DNA of 64,000 nt, taken from assembly GCA_036322835.1 (NCBI GenBank), contig AP027304.1, positions 2,604,001 to 2,668,000 on the forward strand, in the 5' to 3' direction. The notes beneath the pieces are model-generated. The model was not told where the DNA came from, made no database searches, and saw only the letters and a program-made list of their open reading frames with translations. Both the position numbers and the translations under genes were made by a program. Positions within the stretch are counted from its first letter, which is position 1. Each line of letters begins with the position of its first letter. Positions 9,939-18,743 of the stretch are shown here, piece by piece. This DNA comes from Tenuifilaceae bacterium CYCD. Its GTDB lineage: Bacteria; Bacteroidota; Bacteroidia; Bacteroidales; Tenuifilaceae.

Positions 9939-11552
9939 TTAAAAACCACTAAGAGGCATAAATAAAGTTGGTAGGAGTAGTAGAAATCCAATAATTATTA
10001 GAATAATCATCAAGGGTAGGAACCACCTAAACCATTTGTTGTAAGGAATCTTTGCAATACTTAAAACGCCAACCATTACTCCCGATGTTGGGGTTATTAG
10101 GTTTGTGAAACCACCTCCTAATTGATAGACTGTTACTGTGGTTTGTCGGCTTATCCCAATCAAATCTGAGAACTGCGACATCAACGGAATTGTAAGTGCT
10201 GCTTTTGCCGAACCCGATGCTATGATGAGGTTTAGTAGGTTGTAGAAGATGTACATAATGGCAACGGAGGTTACTTTTCCGTAGCCCTGCATTGCTTCGG
10301 CCGAGTAGTTTAGTAACGAATCGATAATTTTTCCTTGCTCAAGAATAACCACAATTCCGCTTGCCAAACCAACAACCAATGCGGCCGACATAATATCTTT
10401 AGCCCCTTCAATAAAAAGACGCGCCAATTGATTGGCATTCTTACCGAATGCAATTCCAGCAAGCAGTCCCATAACAAGGAATAGCGTGGCAATTTCCTTG
10501 ATATACCAGCCATATCCCATAACTCCAACAATAAGGAATAGAATTGTGAAAAGAAGTATGTTCACAATAAAAAGTTGAACTGAATGGCGCATTGCAAGTA
10601 TTCCAACTAAAATCCAAATTCCTGTAGCAATTGGAATTATTGGCGCCGAGATGGTGCTTTGCCCTATTACTAAATGGCTGATAGGGTAGAAGATGGCGAA
10701 AATTGCGAATACAATGGATAGTCCAAAGAATACTCCCCACGCACTTTTCCCTGCTTTGGTTTTGGTTCCATTCTCCTCGTGGGCAGCTTTATGTCTCCAG
10801 TACTCGTCAATTTCGTATACAGGCGATAGTTTGGGGTTCTTCTTAATCCTGTTGGCATACCACAAAACGTAACCAATGCCCACGGCATTAATCACCAACC
10901 AAATCACAAATCGGTATTCGATACCCGAGAATAGCTGAATGCCCGAGAGTCCCTGTGCTATACCAATGGTGAATGGATTCAACAATGCACTTGCAAATCC
11001 AAGGCCTGCGCCCAGAAAACATAGGCTAACTCCAACAATGGAGTCGTATCCCATGCTGATGGCCAGTGGAACGAATATTACCACAAAAGCGATTGTTTCC
11101 TCGCTCATTCCTATAACGGCACCAAAGAAACTGAAGCAAATCATTATGAGGGTTATCACCAAGTTATTCACTCCAATTAGTTTTAAGGGCTTGAATCGCT
11201 CAATTCTTTTGGTGAAGTTAAGGAACGATAGAATTGCAACATCTAATGCCTTGCTTTCATTCAGAAGCCAGAATGCACCACCAATCATGAGGATGTAGAA
11301 AATGATATCGTAGGTGCGTTTCATTCCTTGAAAAATGGAGGTGAATACTTGCCACGTTTGTGGGCTGTTATCAACCTGATGGAATGATCCTGGAACAATT
11401 ACGCTTCGATCTATTCCATTTATGTTCTTTACCTCACGGGCGAATTCTCCGCCTGGAACAAACCAGGTTAGAAGTGCTGCCAATACTATAAGCGAAAAAA
11501 TAATTACGTATGTATGGGGAAACTCCCGTTTCTTTTTCTGCTGTTGTTCCAT
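9939..11552 (-). CDS. YfcC family (DcuC-like) membrane transporter
   Basis: A 537-aa inner-membrane protein of the YfcC/C4-dicarboxylate anaerobic carrier superfamily. Residues 1-30 start with a charged tail and the TYVIIFSLIVLAALLTWFVPGGEF segment that opens this family. About 12-13 membrane segments follow, including the conserved MSEETIAFVVIFVPLA and the paired re-entrant-like loops SALLNPFTIGIAQGLSG and SGSAKAALTIPLMSQFSDL. The final conserved QLGGGFTNLITPTSG is also present. Relatives are annotated as basic amino acid antiporters or dicarboxylate carriers, and the substrate cannot be chosen from sequence. It has no close co-directional partner, so it is probably a single transcription unit. 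Confidence 0.88.
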   Translation of the reverse strand: MEQQQKKKREFPHTYVIIFSLIVLAALLTWFVPGGEFAREVKNINGIDRSVIVPGSFHQVDNSPQTWQVFTSIFQGMKRTYDIIFYILMIGGAFWLLNESKALDVAILSFLNFTKRIERFKPLKLIGVNNLVITLIMICFSFFGAVIGMSEETIAFVVIFVPLAISMGYDSIVGVSLCFLGAGLGFASALLNPFTIGIAQGLSGIQLFSGIEYRFVIWLVINAVGIGYVLWYANRIKKNPKLSPVYEIDEYWRHKAAHEENGTKTKAGKSAWGVFFGLSIVFAIFAIFYPISHLVIGQSTISAPIIPIATGIWILVGILAMRHSVQLFIVNILLFTILFLIVGVMGYGWYIKEIATLFLVMGLLAGIAFGKNANQLARLFIEGAKDIMSAALVVGLASGIVVILEQGKIIDSLLNYSAEAMQGYGKVTSVAIMYIFYNLLNLIIASGSAKAALTIPLMSQFSDLIGISRQTTVTVYQLGGGFTNLITPTSGVMVGVLSIAKIPYNKWFRWFLPLMIILIIIGFLLLLPTLFMPLSGF

Positions 11553-11662
11553 GTTTTTTAATTTTTCGAAGGCTAAAAATAGTGATTTTGTTGAAAATGG
11601 CTAAAGGTCAAGAGTTAAAGCGTTGTCATATTTACTAAAAGCTATTAACAAATAGACATCAA

Positions 11663-12385
11663 TTAGCTGAGATTCATCCTTTCAATGATCAAAGGGAGAT
11701 CACTAGGCGTGATAATTCCAACCAGCGGGCTGTTGGGTTGTCCATTCTTGGTTACAAGCACTGCCTGTATGTATGTGCCCCGTTTTATGGAGTTTTTGAA
11801 CATTCCAACTAGGGATATTATGTCGATATTTTCGCTGATTATACAGTAATCCATTTTTTCAGTATATGGAATCAATTCCGATACTTTTGAACCGTTGAGT
11901 TCAACCTTGCTTTGCTTTTGGCTAGTTAGCCACCTTGATATTGTTTTTGCGGTGATTACGCAGGCGATAGTTCCTTTATCCACCACAGGACAACGCATAA
12001 TTCCTTTTTCGGATAGGGTGGTGAGTAATTCCACTATGGAGTTTTCTGGTGAAATGAAGTATGGATTGTTTTTCATTACCGATGAAACCCTTGGCGGGTT
12101 ATTCAGCAATGTGTGTATATGCCGAATTTCCTTGATTACGTCGGGATGTGGTTCTGCAATTATAAAGTTCTCGCGTCGGGTATGAACAATAGCATTCCGT
12201 AGTTGAGCAAATTCCTTTAGATCCGACGCATACTGATTTACGACGGCATTTAACCCTCTAGCCTTGCGGAGCAAGTCGGAGAAGGTGCTGTGGAATTCAT
12301 CGTTACAAATAGTTTTTAGTTTCTGCTCTATTTCGGAGAAAAGTTCAATGAATATCTCTGAGTTAGGTTTTGTGATTTCAGCCAT
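11663..12385 (-). CDS. HEPN-like helical domain fused to a CBS-domain pair
   Basis: A 240-aa cytoplasmic protein. Residues about 100-155 and 168-237 are two CBS domains, a pair that usually binds adenine nucleotides and regulates a partner domain. Residues 1-90 are predicted all-helical and contain R63-N-A-I-V-H68, an RX4H motif in the context LRNAIVH. That is the active-site pattern of HEPN ribonucleases and of related helical domains. I infer a nucleotide-gated HEPN-type module; nuclease activity is not shown, since some HEPN-like domains only bind. No antitoxin-like partner is adjacent. The promoter may be TACCTTTA about 45 nt upstream, one base off consensus. Confidence 0.72.
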   Translation of the reverse strand: MAEITKPNSEIFIELFSEIEQKLKTICNDEFHSTFSDLLRKARGLNAVVNQYASDLKEFAQLRNAIVHTRRENFIIAEPHPDVIKEIRHIHTLLNNPPRVSSVMKNNPYFISPENSIVELLTTLSEKGIMRCPVVDKGTIACVITAKTISRWLTSQKQSKVELNGSKVSELIPYTEKMDYCIISENIDIISLVGMFKNSIKRGTYIQAVLVTKNGQPNSPLVGIITPSDLPLIIERMNLS

Positions 12386-12414
12386 TGTTGTGCGAATTAA
12401 ACTTGGCTTAAAGG

Positions 12415-12555
12415 TATAAAAATGTTGGAAAAAATGAGGAATGTGATGAATTTAAAAGAAGTTAGATGAAGTTAAATGGATAGGATGGAGTTAAAAGAAT
12501 GAATGTTGGGTTGCAACTTCCTCTAACTTCCTTTATCTTCCTTTTATTCTTCCTT
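12415..12555. repeat. Low-complexity GAAGTTAAA/TTCTAACTTCC intergenic stretch
   Basis: Between the CBS gene and miaA lies a purine-rich run of GAAGTTA-like words (about 12437-12500). A pyrimidine-rich run of CTTCC-like words (about 12520-12560) follows, partly complementary to it. It belongs to the same word family as several other intergenic arrays in the window. No gene is visible. Confidence 0.55.
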
Positions 12556-13464
12556 CTATTCTTCCATTCTCTCTTTTAGAAATAGAACGATTTCCTCCTC
12601 TTGTTCAGGGTGAAACCAGTGTATTTTATTATCTCGAGCCCACCATGTTAGTTGGCGCTTGGCGTATCGGCGCGAGTTGCGCTTTATCAGTTCAATGGCC
12701 GTCTCGAGGTTATGTTTACCATCCAAATAATCGAACAGTTCTCGGTAACCAACTGTATTTAATGCGTTGAGGTGTTTTAGCGGATAAAGGCTTTTCGCTT
12801 CGTCAAGTAACCCTTGTTGTATCATTTCATCAACCCGTTGGTTGATTCGGTTGTAAAGTTCCTCTCTCTCCCTGTTTAATCCAACCTTAATTATTTGGAA
12901 TGAACGCTGTTTGCTAGGATTGGTAAGAAACGATGTGTAGGTTCTTCCTGTTTGCAGGCAAACTTCTAGTCCTTTCAGGACTCGATGAGGATTCTTAAGG
13001 TCAACCGAGTTGTAGTATTCGGGATCTAAGAGTTTTAGTTGAGCGCGTAAACTCTCAACTCCTTCGTTTTTCAGTTGGTCAAGCAGCGATTGCCGTAATT
13101 CCGCATCGGGTGTGGGGAAATCATCTATTCCATTGCAAAGCGCATCAATGTACAAGCCCGAACCACCTACAAGCATTGCTGCTTTACGTGTTTTGTAGAT
13201 TTCGGTTAGCAGGTTTAACGCGTCAATCTCAAACATCCCGCAGCTATAGCGCTCGGTAACCGATTTGTGTCCTATGAAGTAATGCGTGGCTGAATTCAGT
13301 TGATAATCGCTTGGAACCGCTGTTCCAATTTTCATCTCCTTAAAAAACTGTCTGGAGTCCGATGATAGGATAGGAGCGTTAAAGGTTTTGGAAAGAGAAA
13401 TGCTAAGATCAGTTTTTCCTACACCTGTTGGACCAAGCAGTACTATAAGGGAATTTTTGTACAT
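12556..13464 (-). CDS. miaA: tRNA dimethylallyltransferase MiaA
   Basis: Transfers a dimethylallyl group to N6 of A37 in tRNAs that read UNN codons. The P-loop GPTGVGKTDLS is at residues 10-20, the SSDSRQFFKEMKIGT element at about 34-48 and GGSGLYIDALCNGI at about 105-118. C-terminal features are QLTWWARD and the conserved tRNA-binding RNSRRYAKRQ stretch. The length of 302 aa is normal. A perfect TAACTTTG box stands about 38 nt before the ATG. The adjacent pRiA4b-ORF3-like gene is a common neighbour of miaA in Bacteroidota. Confidence 0.97.
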   Translation of the reverse strand: MYKNSLIVLLGPTGVGKTDLSISLSKTFNAPILSSDSRQFFKEMKIGTAVPSDYQLNSATHYFIGHKSVTERYSCGMFEIDALNLLTEIYKTRKAAMLVGGSGLYIDALCNGIDDFPTPDAELRQSLLDQLKNEGVESLRAQLKLLDPEYYNSVDLKNPHRVLKGLEVCLQTGRTYTSFLTNPSKQRSFQIIKVGLNREREELYNRINQRVDEMIQQGLLDEAKSLYPLKHLNALNTVGYRELFDYLDGKHNLETAIELIKRNSRRYAKRQLTWWARDNKIHWFHPEQEEEIVLFLKERMEE

Positions 13465-13501
13465 TGATGTTGGTGAATTATTCGCAAAATATAAATTGTA
13501 G

Positions 13502-13509
13502 CAAAGTTA
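13502..13509 (-). promoter_or_regulatory. -7 box (TAACTTTG) of miaA
   Basis: A perfect TAnnTTTG element on the minus strand, 38 nt before the miaA ATG. No good -33 TTTG is obvious. Confidence 0.6.
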
Positions 13510-13512
13510 TCT

Positions 13513-13565
13513 GTCATGCTGAACAAAACGGGGCATCTAGATTTCTCACTAACGCTCGAAATGAC
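13513..13565. repeat. GTCAT...ATGAC intergenic element
   Basis: A 53-bp element starts GTCATGCTGAAC and ends CGAAATGAC, so its ends are inverted (GTCAT/ATGAC), with GATTTCTCAC inside. A longer relative is at 22305-22436. Elements of this wording are scattered between genes in many Bacteroidota genomes. Confidence 0.6.
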
Positions 13566-13621
13566 AAACCTATAAAAAAATGTCTGATGTCTAAAGTCTG
13601 GTGGCTGATGTCTGTATTGAA

Positions 13622-14155
13622 TTATTCATCGCTACCATCAAAGCCTTCGGCACCGAACTCGTCGGAATCGAACTCGCCAAAAATATCATCAATTTCATCG
13701 GTTTCCTCAAAGTCTTCTTCTGGCATGGCAACTGAGTCGTCGGCAAGTTGAACAGGAGGCTCTCCAACCGAAGCTGAGCATATGGGGTATTTTACGCCTT
13801 TGGTAGGCTCAAGAATATCCAGTAATTCAAGGAATAAACTGTGATCGGTGAAGATGTCGTAAACGTAAAGCAAGCGCTCCTTGCGATCCTTTATAAGTTC
13901 GCTAATTTTTACAGAATCCATTGGGATTGCCGCCAAACCGCCTTCGTTTTGCATGTCAATCAGGGTTAGCTCCATCCCTTTGTTCCAGTGCTCATCGGCA
14001 AGAAAGAACGATGCCAGTTGGGTTGGGTCGAAACCCAGATTATCTTGAATTGCATTGTGGAATGCCAGAAATGTTTGATTGGAGTCAACCTCATAGTCAC
14101 GGAGAAACGCTTTGTCGTCCGCTGATATCATTCTGAATTTGTATATCATACTCAA
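13622..14155 (-). CDS. pRiA4b ORF-3-like (PRiA4_ORF3) family protein
   Basis: A 177-aa cytoplasmic protein of the PF07929 family, also named IS1096 TnpR-like passenger. The family is widespread beside miaA in Bacteroidota and its biochemical role is unknown. Residues 1-130 carry the family core: an opening strand MIYKFRMISAD, the helix TFLAFHNAIQDNLGF, ASFFLADEHWNKGMELTL, and LLYVYDIFTDHSLFLELLDI. Residues 143-177 form a strongly acidic tail dominated by D and E with GF/EF repeats, which would be disordered. There is no transposase nearby, so the transposon-derived family name should not be taken as evidence of mobility. Confidence 0.82.
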   Translation of the reverse strand: MSMIYKFRMISADDKAFLRDYEVDSNQTFLAFHNAIQDNLGFDPTQLASFFLADEHWNKGMELTLIDMQNEGGLAAIPMDSVKISELIKDRKERLLYVYDIFTDHSLFLELLDILEPTKGVKYPICSASVGEPPVQLADDSVAMPEEDFEETDEIDDIFGEFDSDEFGAEGFDGSDE

Positions 14156-14167
14156 TGTTTATTTATG

Positions 14168-14175
14168 CAAAAATA
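14168..14175 (-). promoter_or_regulatory. -7 box (TATTTTTG) of the pRiA4b-ORF3-like gene
   Basis: A perfect TAnnTTTG element on the minus strand, 13 nt before the ATG, which would give a very short leader. Confidence 0.55.
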
Positions 14176-14241
14176 GAAAGAGTTTCGATATAAAATTATA
14201 GTTGATGGTTGATTGTTGATGGAAGTTAAATGAGAGAGGAG

Positions 14242-14360
14242 GTTGAAAGTTGAAAGTTAAAAGTTGAAAGTTGAAAGTTAAAAGTTAAAAGTTAAAAGTT
14301 AAAAGTTAAAAGTTAAAAGTTAAAAGTTAAAAGTTAAAAGTTAAAAGTTAAAAGTTAAAA
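14242..14360. repeat. Tandem 7-bp microsatellite, 17 units of GTTAAAA/GTTGAAA
   Basis: Seventeen uninterrupted 7-bp units fill 119 bp. The first five mix GTTGAAA and GTTAAAA, and the last twelve are identical GTTAAAA. It lies in the gap between the pRiA4b-like gene and the acyl-CoA reductase gene. A homogeneous end next to a mixed end suggests recent expansion by slippage. Confidence 0.95.
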
Positions 14361-14407
14361 TGAAACCTATATAGCACACTCAATAATCCAACTACCGGTA
14401 ATAATTA

Positions 14408-15472
14408 TTAGGCAGAAGTCTTTTGTCCGAAGTCTTGCATCTGAATTAAAAACTCCATTGTATCAACACCGTCAGCATAATCGTTTATTTTGGGCGATTG
14501 AGTTGTTCCGAAGGGAATGGCTTTGGGGTGGGTATTTGCATTGCCAACTATGCACTGTACGCGTTCCTCGTTTTGGTCGATATACTCCACGGCATCCTTA
14601 ATCGTGCCATATTCCTGATAGAACAGAACACCAACGGGCGATTCAATGGCCTCGGAGGGTGTTGCAATAAGATACCCCGTATCGAGGTGCATTACCTGAT
14701 TCATTGTGTAAATAGCACGGTTGTACTCGTAATTGTTGGCGTATTTATTATGGTTGATAAGATTACTCCACTGGGCAAAGTTATCGAGCATGTGGGTGTA
14801 GCTATACCCTTTTGGTACTAGCAGTTTCGATACATTCCTACAACCTAGGCCAAAGTAGGTGAAAATATCGTTGCTTAATTGTTCAAAATCACTTGCTGTT
14901 TCATCCCCAGTAATGATAGCAATGCTATTCCTATGCTTACGGATTATTGATGGGTAGTTCTTGAAGTAGTAATCGAAGTACCGCGATGTGTTATCGCTAC
15001 CGGTTGCAATAACTGCATCGAATCCTTTAAGTTGGCTTTCGGTAATTTCAATATAGTTGGCAAATTCAGGTTCAATCTCAATGAGCATTTTAGCGATGGT
15101 TTGCATCAGGTTTCCATCCTTGGAGGAGAATTTTCCAATAAACCGATTGCCGCTCATTAATACACACATTAGATCGTGGAAGCCCACGAGGGGAATATTC
15201 CCGGCCATTATCACTCCAACCCACTTGGGCATTGCAGGGTTGATGTTGTCCATTGGGTACGATGTTATCCATTTACCCAAAGTTTCGTTATTTAACCATT
15301 GCAGTGCTATTGCGTTTAATGCATTCCGAACATTATTTGGAGTGAACCAAGGATTGTGAATATGAGCATTTTCTATCACAATGCTAAGATCCGAATTACT
15401 TATTTGGCTTGTCTCCGAAATAATCCTGCTACCCAATGCAGCAAATGCATTAATCCTTTTGTCAATATTCAT
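14408..15472 (-). CDS. Acyl-CoA reductase (LuxC family)
   Basis: A 354-aa member of the LuxC/acyl-CoA reductase family in the aldehyde dehydrogenase superfamily, which reduces activated fatty acyl groups with NADPH. Visible are the nucleotide-binding core GVIMAGNIPLVGFHDL, the GSDNTSRYFDYYF and RKHRNSIAIITGDE stretches, and the catalytic-Cys region FTYFGLGCRNVSKLLVPKGY. I start at the ATG at 15472; an upstream in-frame TTG at 15496 would add 8 residues over what looks like a promoter (TACACTTG). No luxD/luxE or luciferase genes are near, so light production is not implied. The likely role is fatty aldehyde formation. Confidence 0.87.
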   Translation of the reverse strand: MNIDKRINAFAALGSRIISETSQISNSDLSIVIENAHIHNPWFTPNNVRNALNAIALQWLNNETLGKWITSYPMDNINPAMPKWVGVIMAGNIPLVGFHDLMCVLMSGNRFIGKFSSKDGNLMQTIAKMLIEIEPEFANYIEITESQLKGFDAVIATGSDNTSRYFDYYFKNYPSIIRKHRNSIAIITGDETASDFEQLSNDIFTYFGLGCRNVSKLLVPKGYSYTHMLDNFAQWSNLINHNKYANNYEYNRAIYTMNQVMHLDTGYLIATPSEAIESPVGVLFYQEYGTIKDAVEYIDQNEERVQCIVGNANTHPKAIPFGTTQSPKINDYADGVDTMEFLIQMQDFGQKTSA

Positions 15473-15608
15473 ATCTAACAAGTGTATTTTGTGCAAACCT
15501 AAGCGAAATTTTAGTTTTTTTGAGTTAAGGGTGATGCTTTTTGTTGATATTTTAGTTCATCCTTAAATGTTTTAGCTTTTTTAAACTTTTCTGAATGAAT
15601 AGATGGTT

Positions 15609-15616
15609 TAACTTTG
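15609..15616 (+). promoter_or_regulatory. -7 box (TAACTTTG) before the ABC permease gene
   Basis: A perfect TAnnTTTG element 75 nt before the permease ATG. Confidence 0.5.
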
Positions 15617-15690
15617 AGTTGTTTGCATGTAAGATTTTATGGTATTGAAAAGTTAACTTAAAATTAATTACTCGAAATTCTTATTACCCT

Positions 15691-16938
15691 ATGAAAGCAG
15701 GAGCGCTATACAAAGAGATATTCCATATTTCTATCAATTCGATATTCGCCACTAAGTTAAGGTCAATCCTTACAATTCTGATTATTGCCTTAGGTATAAT
15801 GGCGTTGGTGGGTATATTAACCGCTATTGATGCCATTAAAGGCAGTATTAGTGATGAGTTTGCCATGATGGGTGCAAATACGTTCACGATTGCCAGCCGA
15901 GGAATGCGGGTGAACATTAATGGGAATCGTTATAGAACCAAGAACCACCCTCAGATAAATATAAGGCAGGCCAAAGAATTCAAGGAACGATTTACTTTTC
16001 CGTCCGATGTTTCAATTTCAATTTGGGCTACCGGGGCAAGTACCATCAAGTATAAATCCAACAAAACGAATCCCAATATTGGCGTTCGTGGAATTGATGA
16101 GAGTTACATAAAAACAGGGGGAATTGAAATTGGTAAGGGTAGGAACTTAACGACCACCGATGTCCAGGACGCAAAGAATGTTGCGCTGATTGGCGATGAG
16201 GTTGCCCGAAAGCTCTTTCTGAAAAACGAGGATCCAATAGACAAGATTATTAGTGTAGGCGGAGGAAAATACCGGGTTGTTGGGGTGATGAAATCGAAGG
16301 GAAGTGGTTTTGGCGGAGGCCCCGACCGAGCAGTAATGATTCCTTACACCAATGTTGCAGTTTATTTTGCCCGACCCAATATGGATTATGCTATAAGTAT
16401 TCAACCTCACGATCCCAAGTTGCTCGATTATTCAATCAGCGAAGCTGAAGGAGTTTTCCGTATAGTTCGTAATTTGAGCGCAAGCGATGAGTCTGATTTT
16501 AATATCGAAACTAGTGATAGCCTTGCTAAGCTATTAATCGATAATTTGAAGTATGTTTCAATTGCGGCAACTATAATTGGTATAATTACACTTATTGGAG
16601 CTGCTGTAGGGCTAATGAACATTATGCTAGTAGCAGTTGCTGAGCGAACCCGTGAGATTGGAACCCGTAAAGCAATTGGTGCAAGATCTTCTACCATAAA
16701 ACAGCAGTTCCTTTTCGAGGCAATCCTGATTTGCCAGATGGGCGGTTTGCTTGGAGTTATTCTAGGAATTCTTATTGGTAATATAGTTTCGATGATGACC
16801 GATAGTCCTTTTATTGTACCCTGGGGTTGGATGTTCGGAGGGTTGGGATTGGCTTTTGTGGTAGGTTTGGCCTCTGGTTATTTCCCTGCAGTTAAGGCTG
16901 CCCGGTTAGATCCTATTGAGGCTTTACGTTACGAGTAA
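15691..16938 (+). CDS. MacB/FtsX-type ABC transporter permease
   Basis: A 415-aa inner-membrane permease of the MacB/LolCE-like exporter superfamily. One membrane helix at about 22-45 (SILTILIIALGIMALVGIL) is followed by a large periplasmic MacB_PCD domain at about 50-265. Three C-terminal helices form the FtsX domain at about 285-412, with the family motif ERTREIGTRKAIGA and the ending ARLDPIEALRYE. The matching ATPase and membrane-fusion subunits are not adjacent, so they must be encoded elsewhere. A good terminator follows, making this a monocistronic unit. The exported substrate is unknown. Confidence 0.9.
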   Translation: MKAGALYKEIFHISINSIFATKLRSILTILIIALGIMALVGILTAIDAIKGSISDEFAMMGANTFTIASRGMRVNINGNRYRTKNHPQINIRQAKEFKERFTFPSDVSISIWATGASTIKYKSNKTNPNIGVRGIDESYIKTGGIEIGKGRNLTTTDVQDAKNVALIGDEVARKLFLKNEDPIDKIISVGGGKYRVVGVMKSKGSGFGGGPDRAVMIPYTNVAVYFARPNMDYAISIQPHDPKLLDYSISEAEGVFRIVRNLSASDESDFNIETSDSLAKLLIDNLKYVSIAATIIGIITLIGAAVGLMNIMLVAVAERTREIGTRKAIGARSSTIKQQFLFEAILICQMGGLLGVILGILIGNIVSMMTDSPFIVPWGWMFGGLGLAFVVGLASGYFPAVKAARLDPIEALRYE

Positions 16939-16961
16939 CTATTGGTATTGTAGTGATATCG

Positions 16962-16987
16962 AAGGCACAGCGTTGGCTGTGCTTTTT
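16962..16987 (+). terminator. Intrinsic terminator after the permease gene
   Basis: Stem GCACAGC/GCTGTGC with a GTTG loop, extended by A/T pairs, followed by TTTTT. Confidence 0.88.
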
Positions 16988-17065
16988 GTTTGATAATTTT
17001 TGGAGAGTTCGTTTAATTTGGATGTATTCTGATTGTAGTATTTGTATTAAAAAGAAAAATAGATT

Positions 17066-18661
17066 ATGCAAAAAAAGAAAACAATAGAAAAACTAAAAGA
17101 ATCATTCGGTAAAATTAAAGACGATGGTTTTAGGTTTGATTTAATTAAGAAATACTTTACTAGCAAAGACAATGCTGATGCATTGCAAGTATTATCAGAT
17201 AAAACTTGTGATGATTTGGATTTTGAAGAGTTGTTTATGTTTCTTGATAGAACTACATCAAGGGTTGGACAGCAATACCTCTATAACAGGTTAAGAACAT
17301 TCCCGAATGCCTCTGATGCAATTGACTGTAAAAAAGAAAAGTTAATACAAAAACTAACTGAAGATGTAGAGTATAGGGTTAAAGTTCAATTACAACTTGA
17401 GAAATTAAATAAAGACGATGTATACCATATTTCATCGTTGTTTCAGGAGGAGCATGAGAGGCCTCCAAAATGGTTTTTTGTACTCCGATTATTGTCCTTT
17501 ACGAGTTTGCTGTCTCTTATTATTCTGCCTTTTAATCCTCAGATGTTTTTTGTGTTTTTGGGTGTTTTTGTAGTTAATATTGGTTTTCATTACTGGAATA
17601 AACGCAATTTGTACAGATATCTTGGTTCGGTTCCTCAGCTTTTAAGGTTAAATGGTGTCGCTAATAGTTTTAGTAAAGATCAGCTTTTAAATGAACTAAA
17701 CCCAGATATCTCTAATTCTATTCAGGAAATTAATCGGGTTAGGAATCGGATGGCATTTTTTCGGTTGGAATCGAATCTGCAAAGCGATGCCGATGCTCTA
17801 TTCTGGGGAATACTCGAATTGTTTAAAATAGCCTTTCTTATTGAACCCTTGCTTTTGTTTGGAGTGTTAAGTCGTTTAGATTCGAAAAGAAAAGAAATTG
17901 AGGATGTTTTTTGCTTTGTGGGTGAGGTTGATATGCTAATTTCGGTTGCTTCGGTAAGAAGTGGCTTGGGCATTTACTGCATGCCTGTGATTAACGATTC
18001 GAGAATTTCGGCAAAAAATATTTATCATCCTTTAATACATAATTGTATTACAAATACTATTGAGGTTTCGGGCAAGTCAATTTTATTGACAGGTTCAAAC
18101 ATGTCGGGTAAAACATCATTTATCCGAACAGTAGGATTAAATGTGATAACTGGCTTGACCATTAATACATGTTTTGCAGAATCAATGACTATTCCTCAAT
18201 TACGGATTTATTCGGCAATTAGGATAAGCGATGATTTGCTGAACGATAAGAGTTACTATTTCGAAGAGGTGCTGACAATAAAAGAAATGCTTGAAAAAAG
18301 TATCAGTGGTATACCAAACTTATTCCTTTTGGACGAGATCTTTAAGGGAACAAATACTACTGAGCGAATTGCGGCGGGTAAAGCTGTGCTATCAAAACTT
18401 TCCAAAAACAATAATATTGTATTTGTATCAACTCACGACATTGAATTAGCCGATTTGCTATCGGACGAATACGAGTTGTACCACTTTAGTGAGATTGTAA
18501 AAGAAAACAATGTGGATTTTGATTATAAGTTAAAGGAAGGAAAGTTGAAAAACAGAAATGCTATAAGAATTCTTCAACTAAATAATTATCCTAATGATTT
18601 GATTGAAGAGGCTATGGTAATTTCAAAAAGACTTGATGTTGCCAAGGTGTCCGAAACCTAA
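17066..18661 (+). CDS. Membrane-anchored MutS-like ATPase
   Basis: A 531-aa protein with a C-terminal MutS ATPase domain: Walker A GSNMSGKTSF at residues 343-352, Walker B LFLLDEIFKGTN at about 417-428, and the STHDIELADLL switch region. It lacks the mismatch-recognition and connector domains of MutS. Two strong hydrophobic segments at about 133-175 and another at about 240-268 put it in the membrane. It therefore belongs to the MutS-related proteins of Bacteroidota that are unlikely to take part in standard mismatch repair. The region at about 50-110 (FLDRTTSRVGQQYLYNRLR) is the start of the MutS lever domain. Role unknown. Confidence 0.88.
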   Translation: MQKKKTIEKLKESFGKIKDDGFRFDLIKKYFTSKDNADALQVLSDKTCDDLDFEELFMFLDRTTSRVGQQYLYNRLRTFPNASDAIDCKKEKLIQKLTEDVEYRVKVQLQLEKLNKDDVYHISSLFQEEHERPPKWFFVLRLLSFTSLLSLIILPFNPQMFFVFLGVFVVNIGFHYWNKRNLYRYLGSVPQLLRLNGVANSFSKDQLLNELNPDISNSIQEINRVRNRMAFFRLESNLQSDADALFWGILELFKIAFLIEPLLLFGVLSRLDSKRKEIEDVFCFVGEVDMLISVASVRSGLGIYCMPVINDSRISAKNIYHPLIHNCITNTIEVSGKSILLTGSNMSGKTSFIRTVGLNVITGLTINTCFAESMTIPQLRIYSAIRISDDLLNDKSYYFEEVLTIKEMLEKSISGIPNLFLLDEIFKGTNTTERIAAGKAVLSKLSKNNNIVFVSTHDIELADLLSDEYELYHFSEIVKENNVDFDYKLKEGKLKNRNAIRILQLNNYPNDLIEEAMVISKRLDVAKVSET

Positions 18662-18703
18662 TGGTTTGAGATTACTCCTTTCAAACCGGCTTCTAGTGTG
18701 CAA

Positions 18704-18711
18704 TATTTTTG
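18704..18711 (+). promoter_or_regulatory. -7 box (TATTTTTG) of the SpoIIE phosphatase gene
   Basis: A perfect TAnnTTTG element 33 nt before the ATG. Confidence 0.6.
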
Positions 18712-18743
18712 TATATTATCTCGTTTAGTAAAAACATAGAAGT

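Noticed and set aside
13622-14155. Treating the pRiA4b-ORF3-like gene as a mobile element
   Set aside because: The family name derives from a transposon passenger gene, but this gene is a regular chromosomal neighbour of miaA and has no transposase or repeats of its own.
14408-15472. Bioluminescence operon based on the LuxC family
   Set aside because: No luciferase or luxD/luxE genes are present; LuxC-type reductases are common in non-luminous Bacteroidota.
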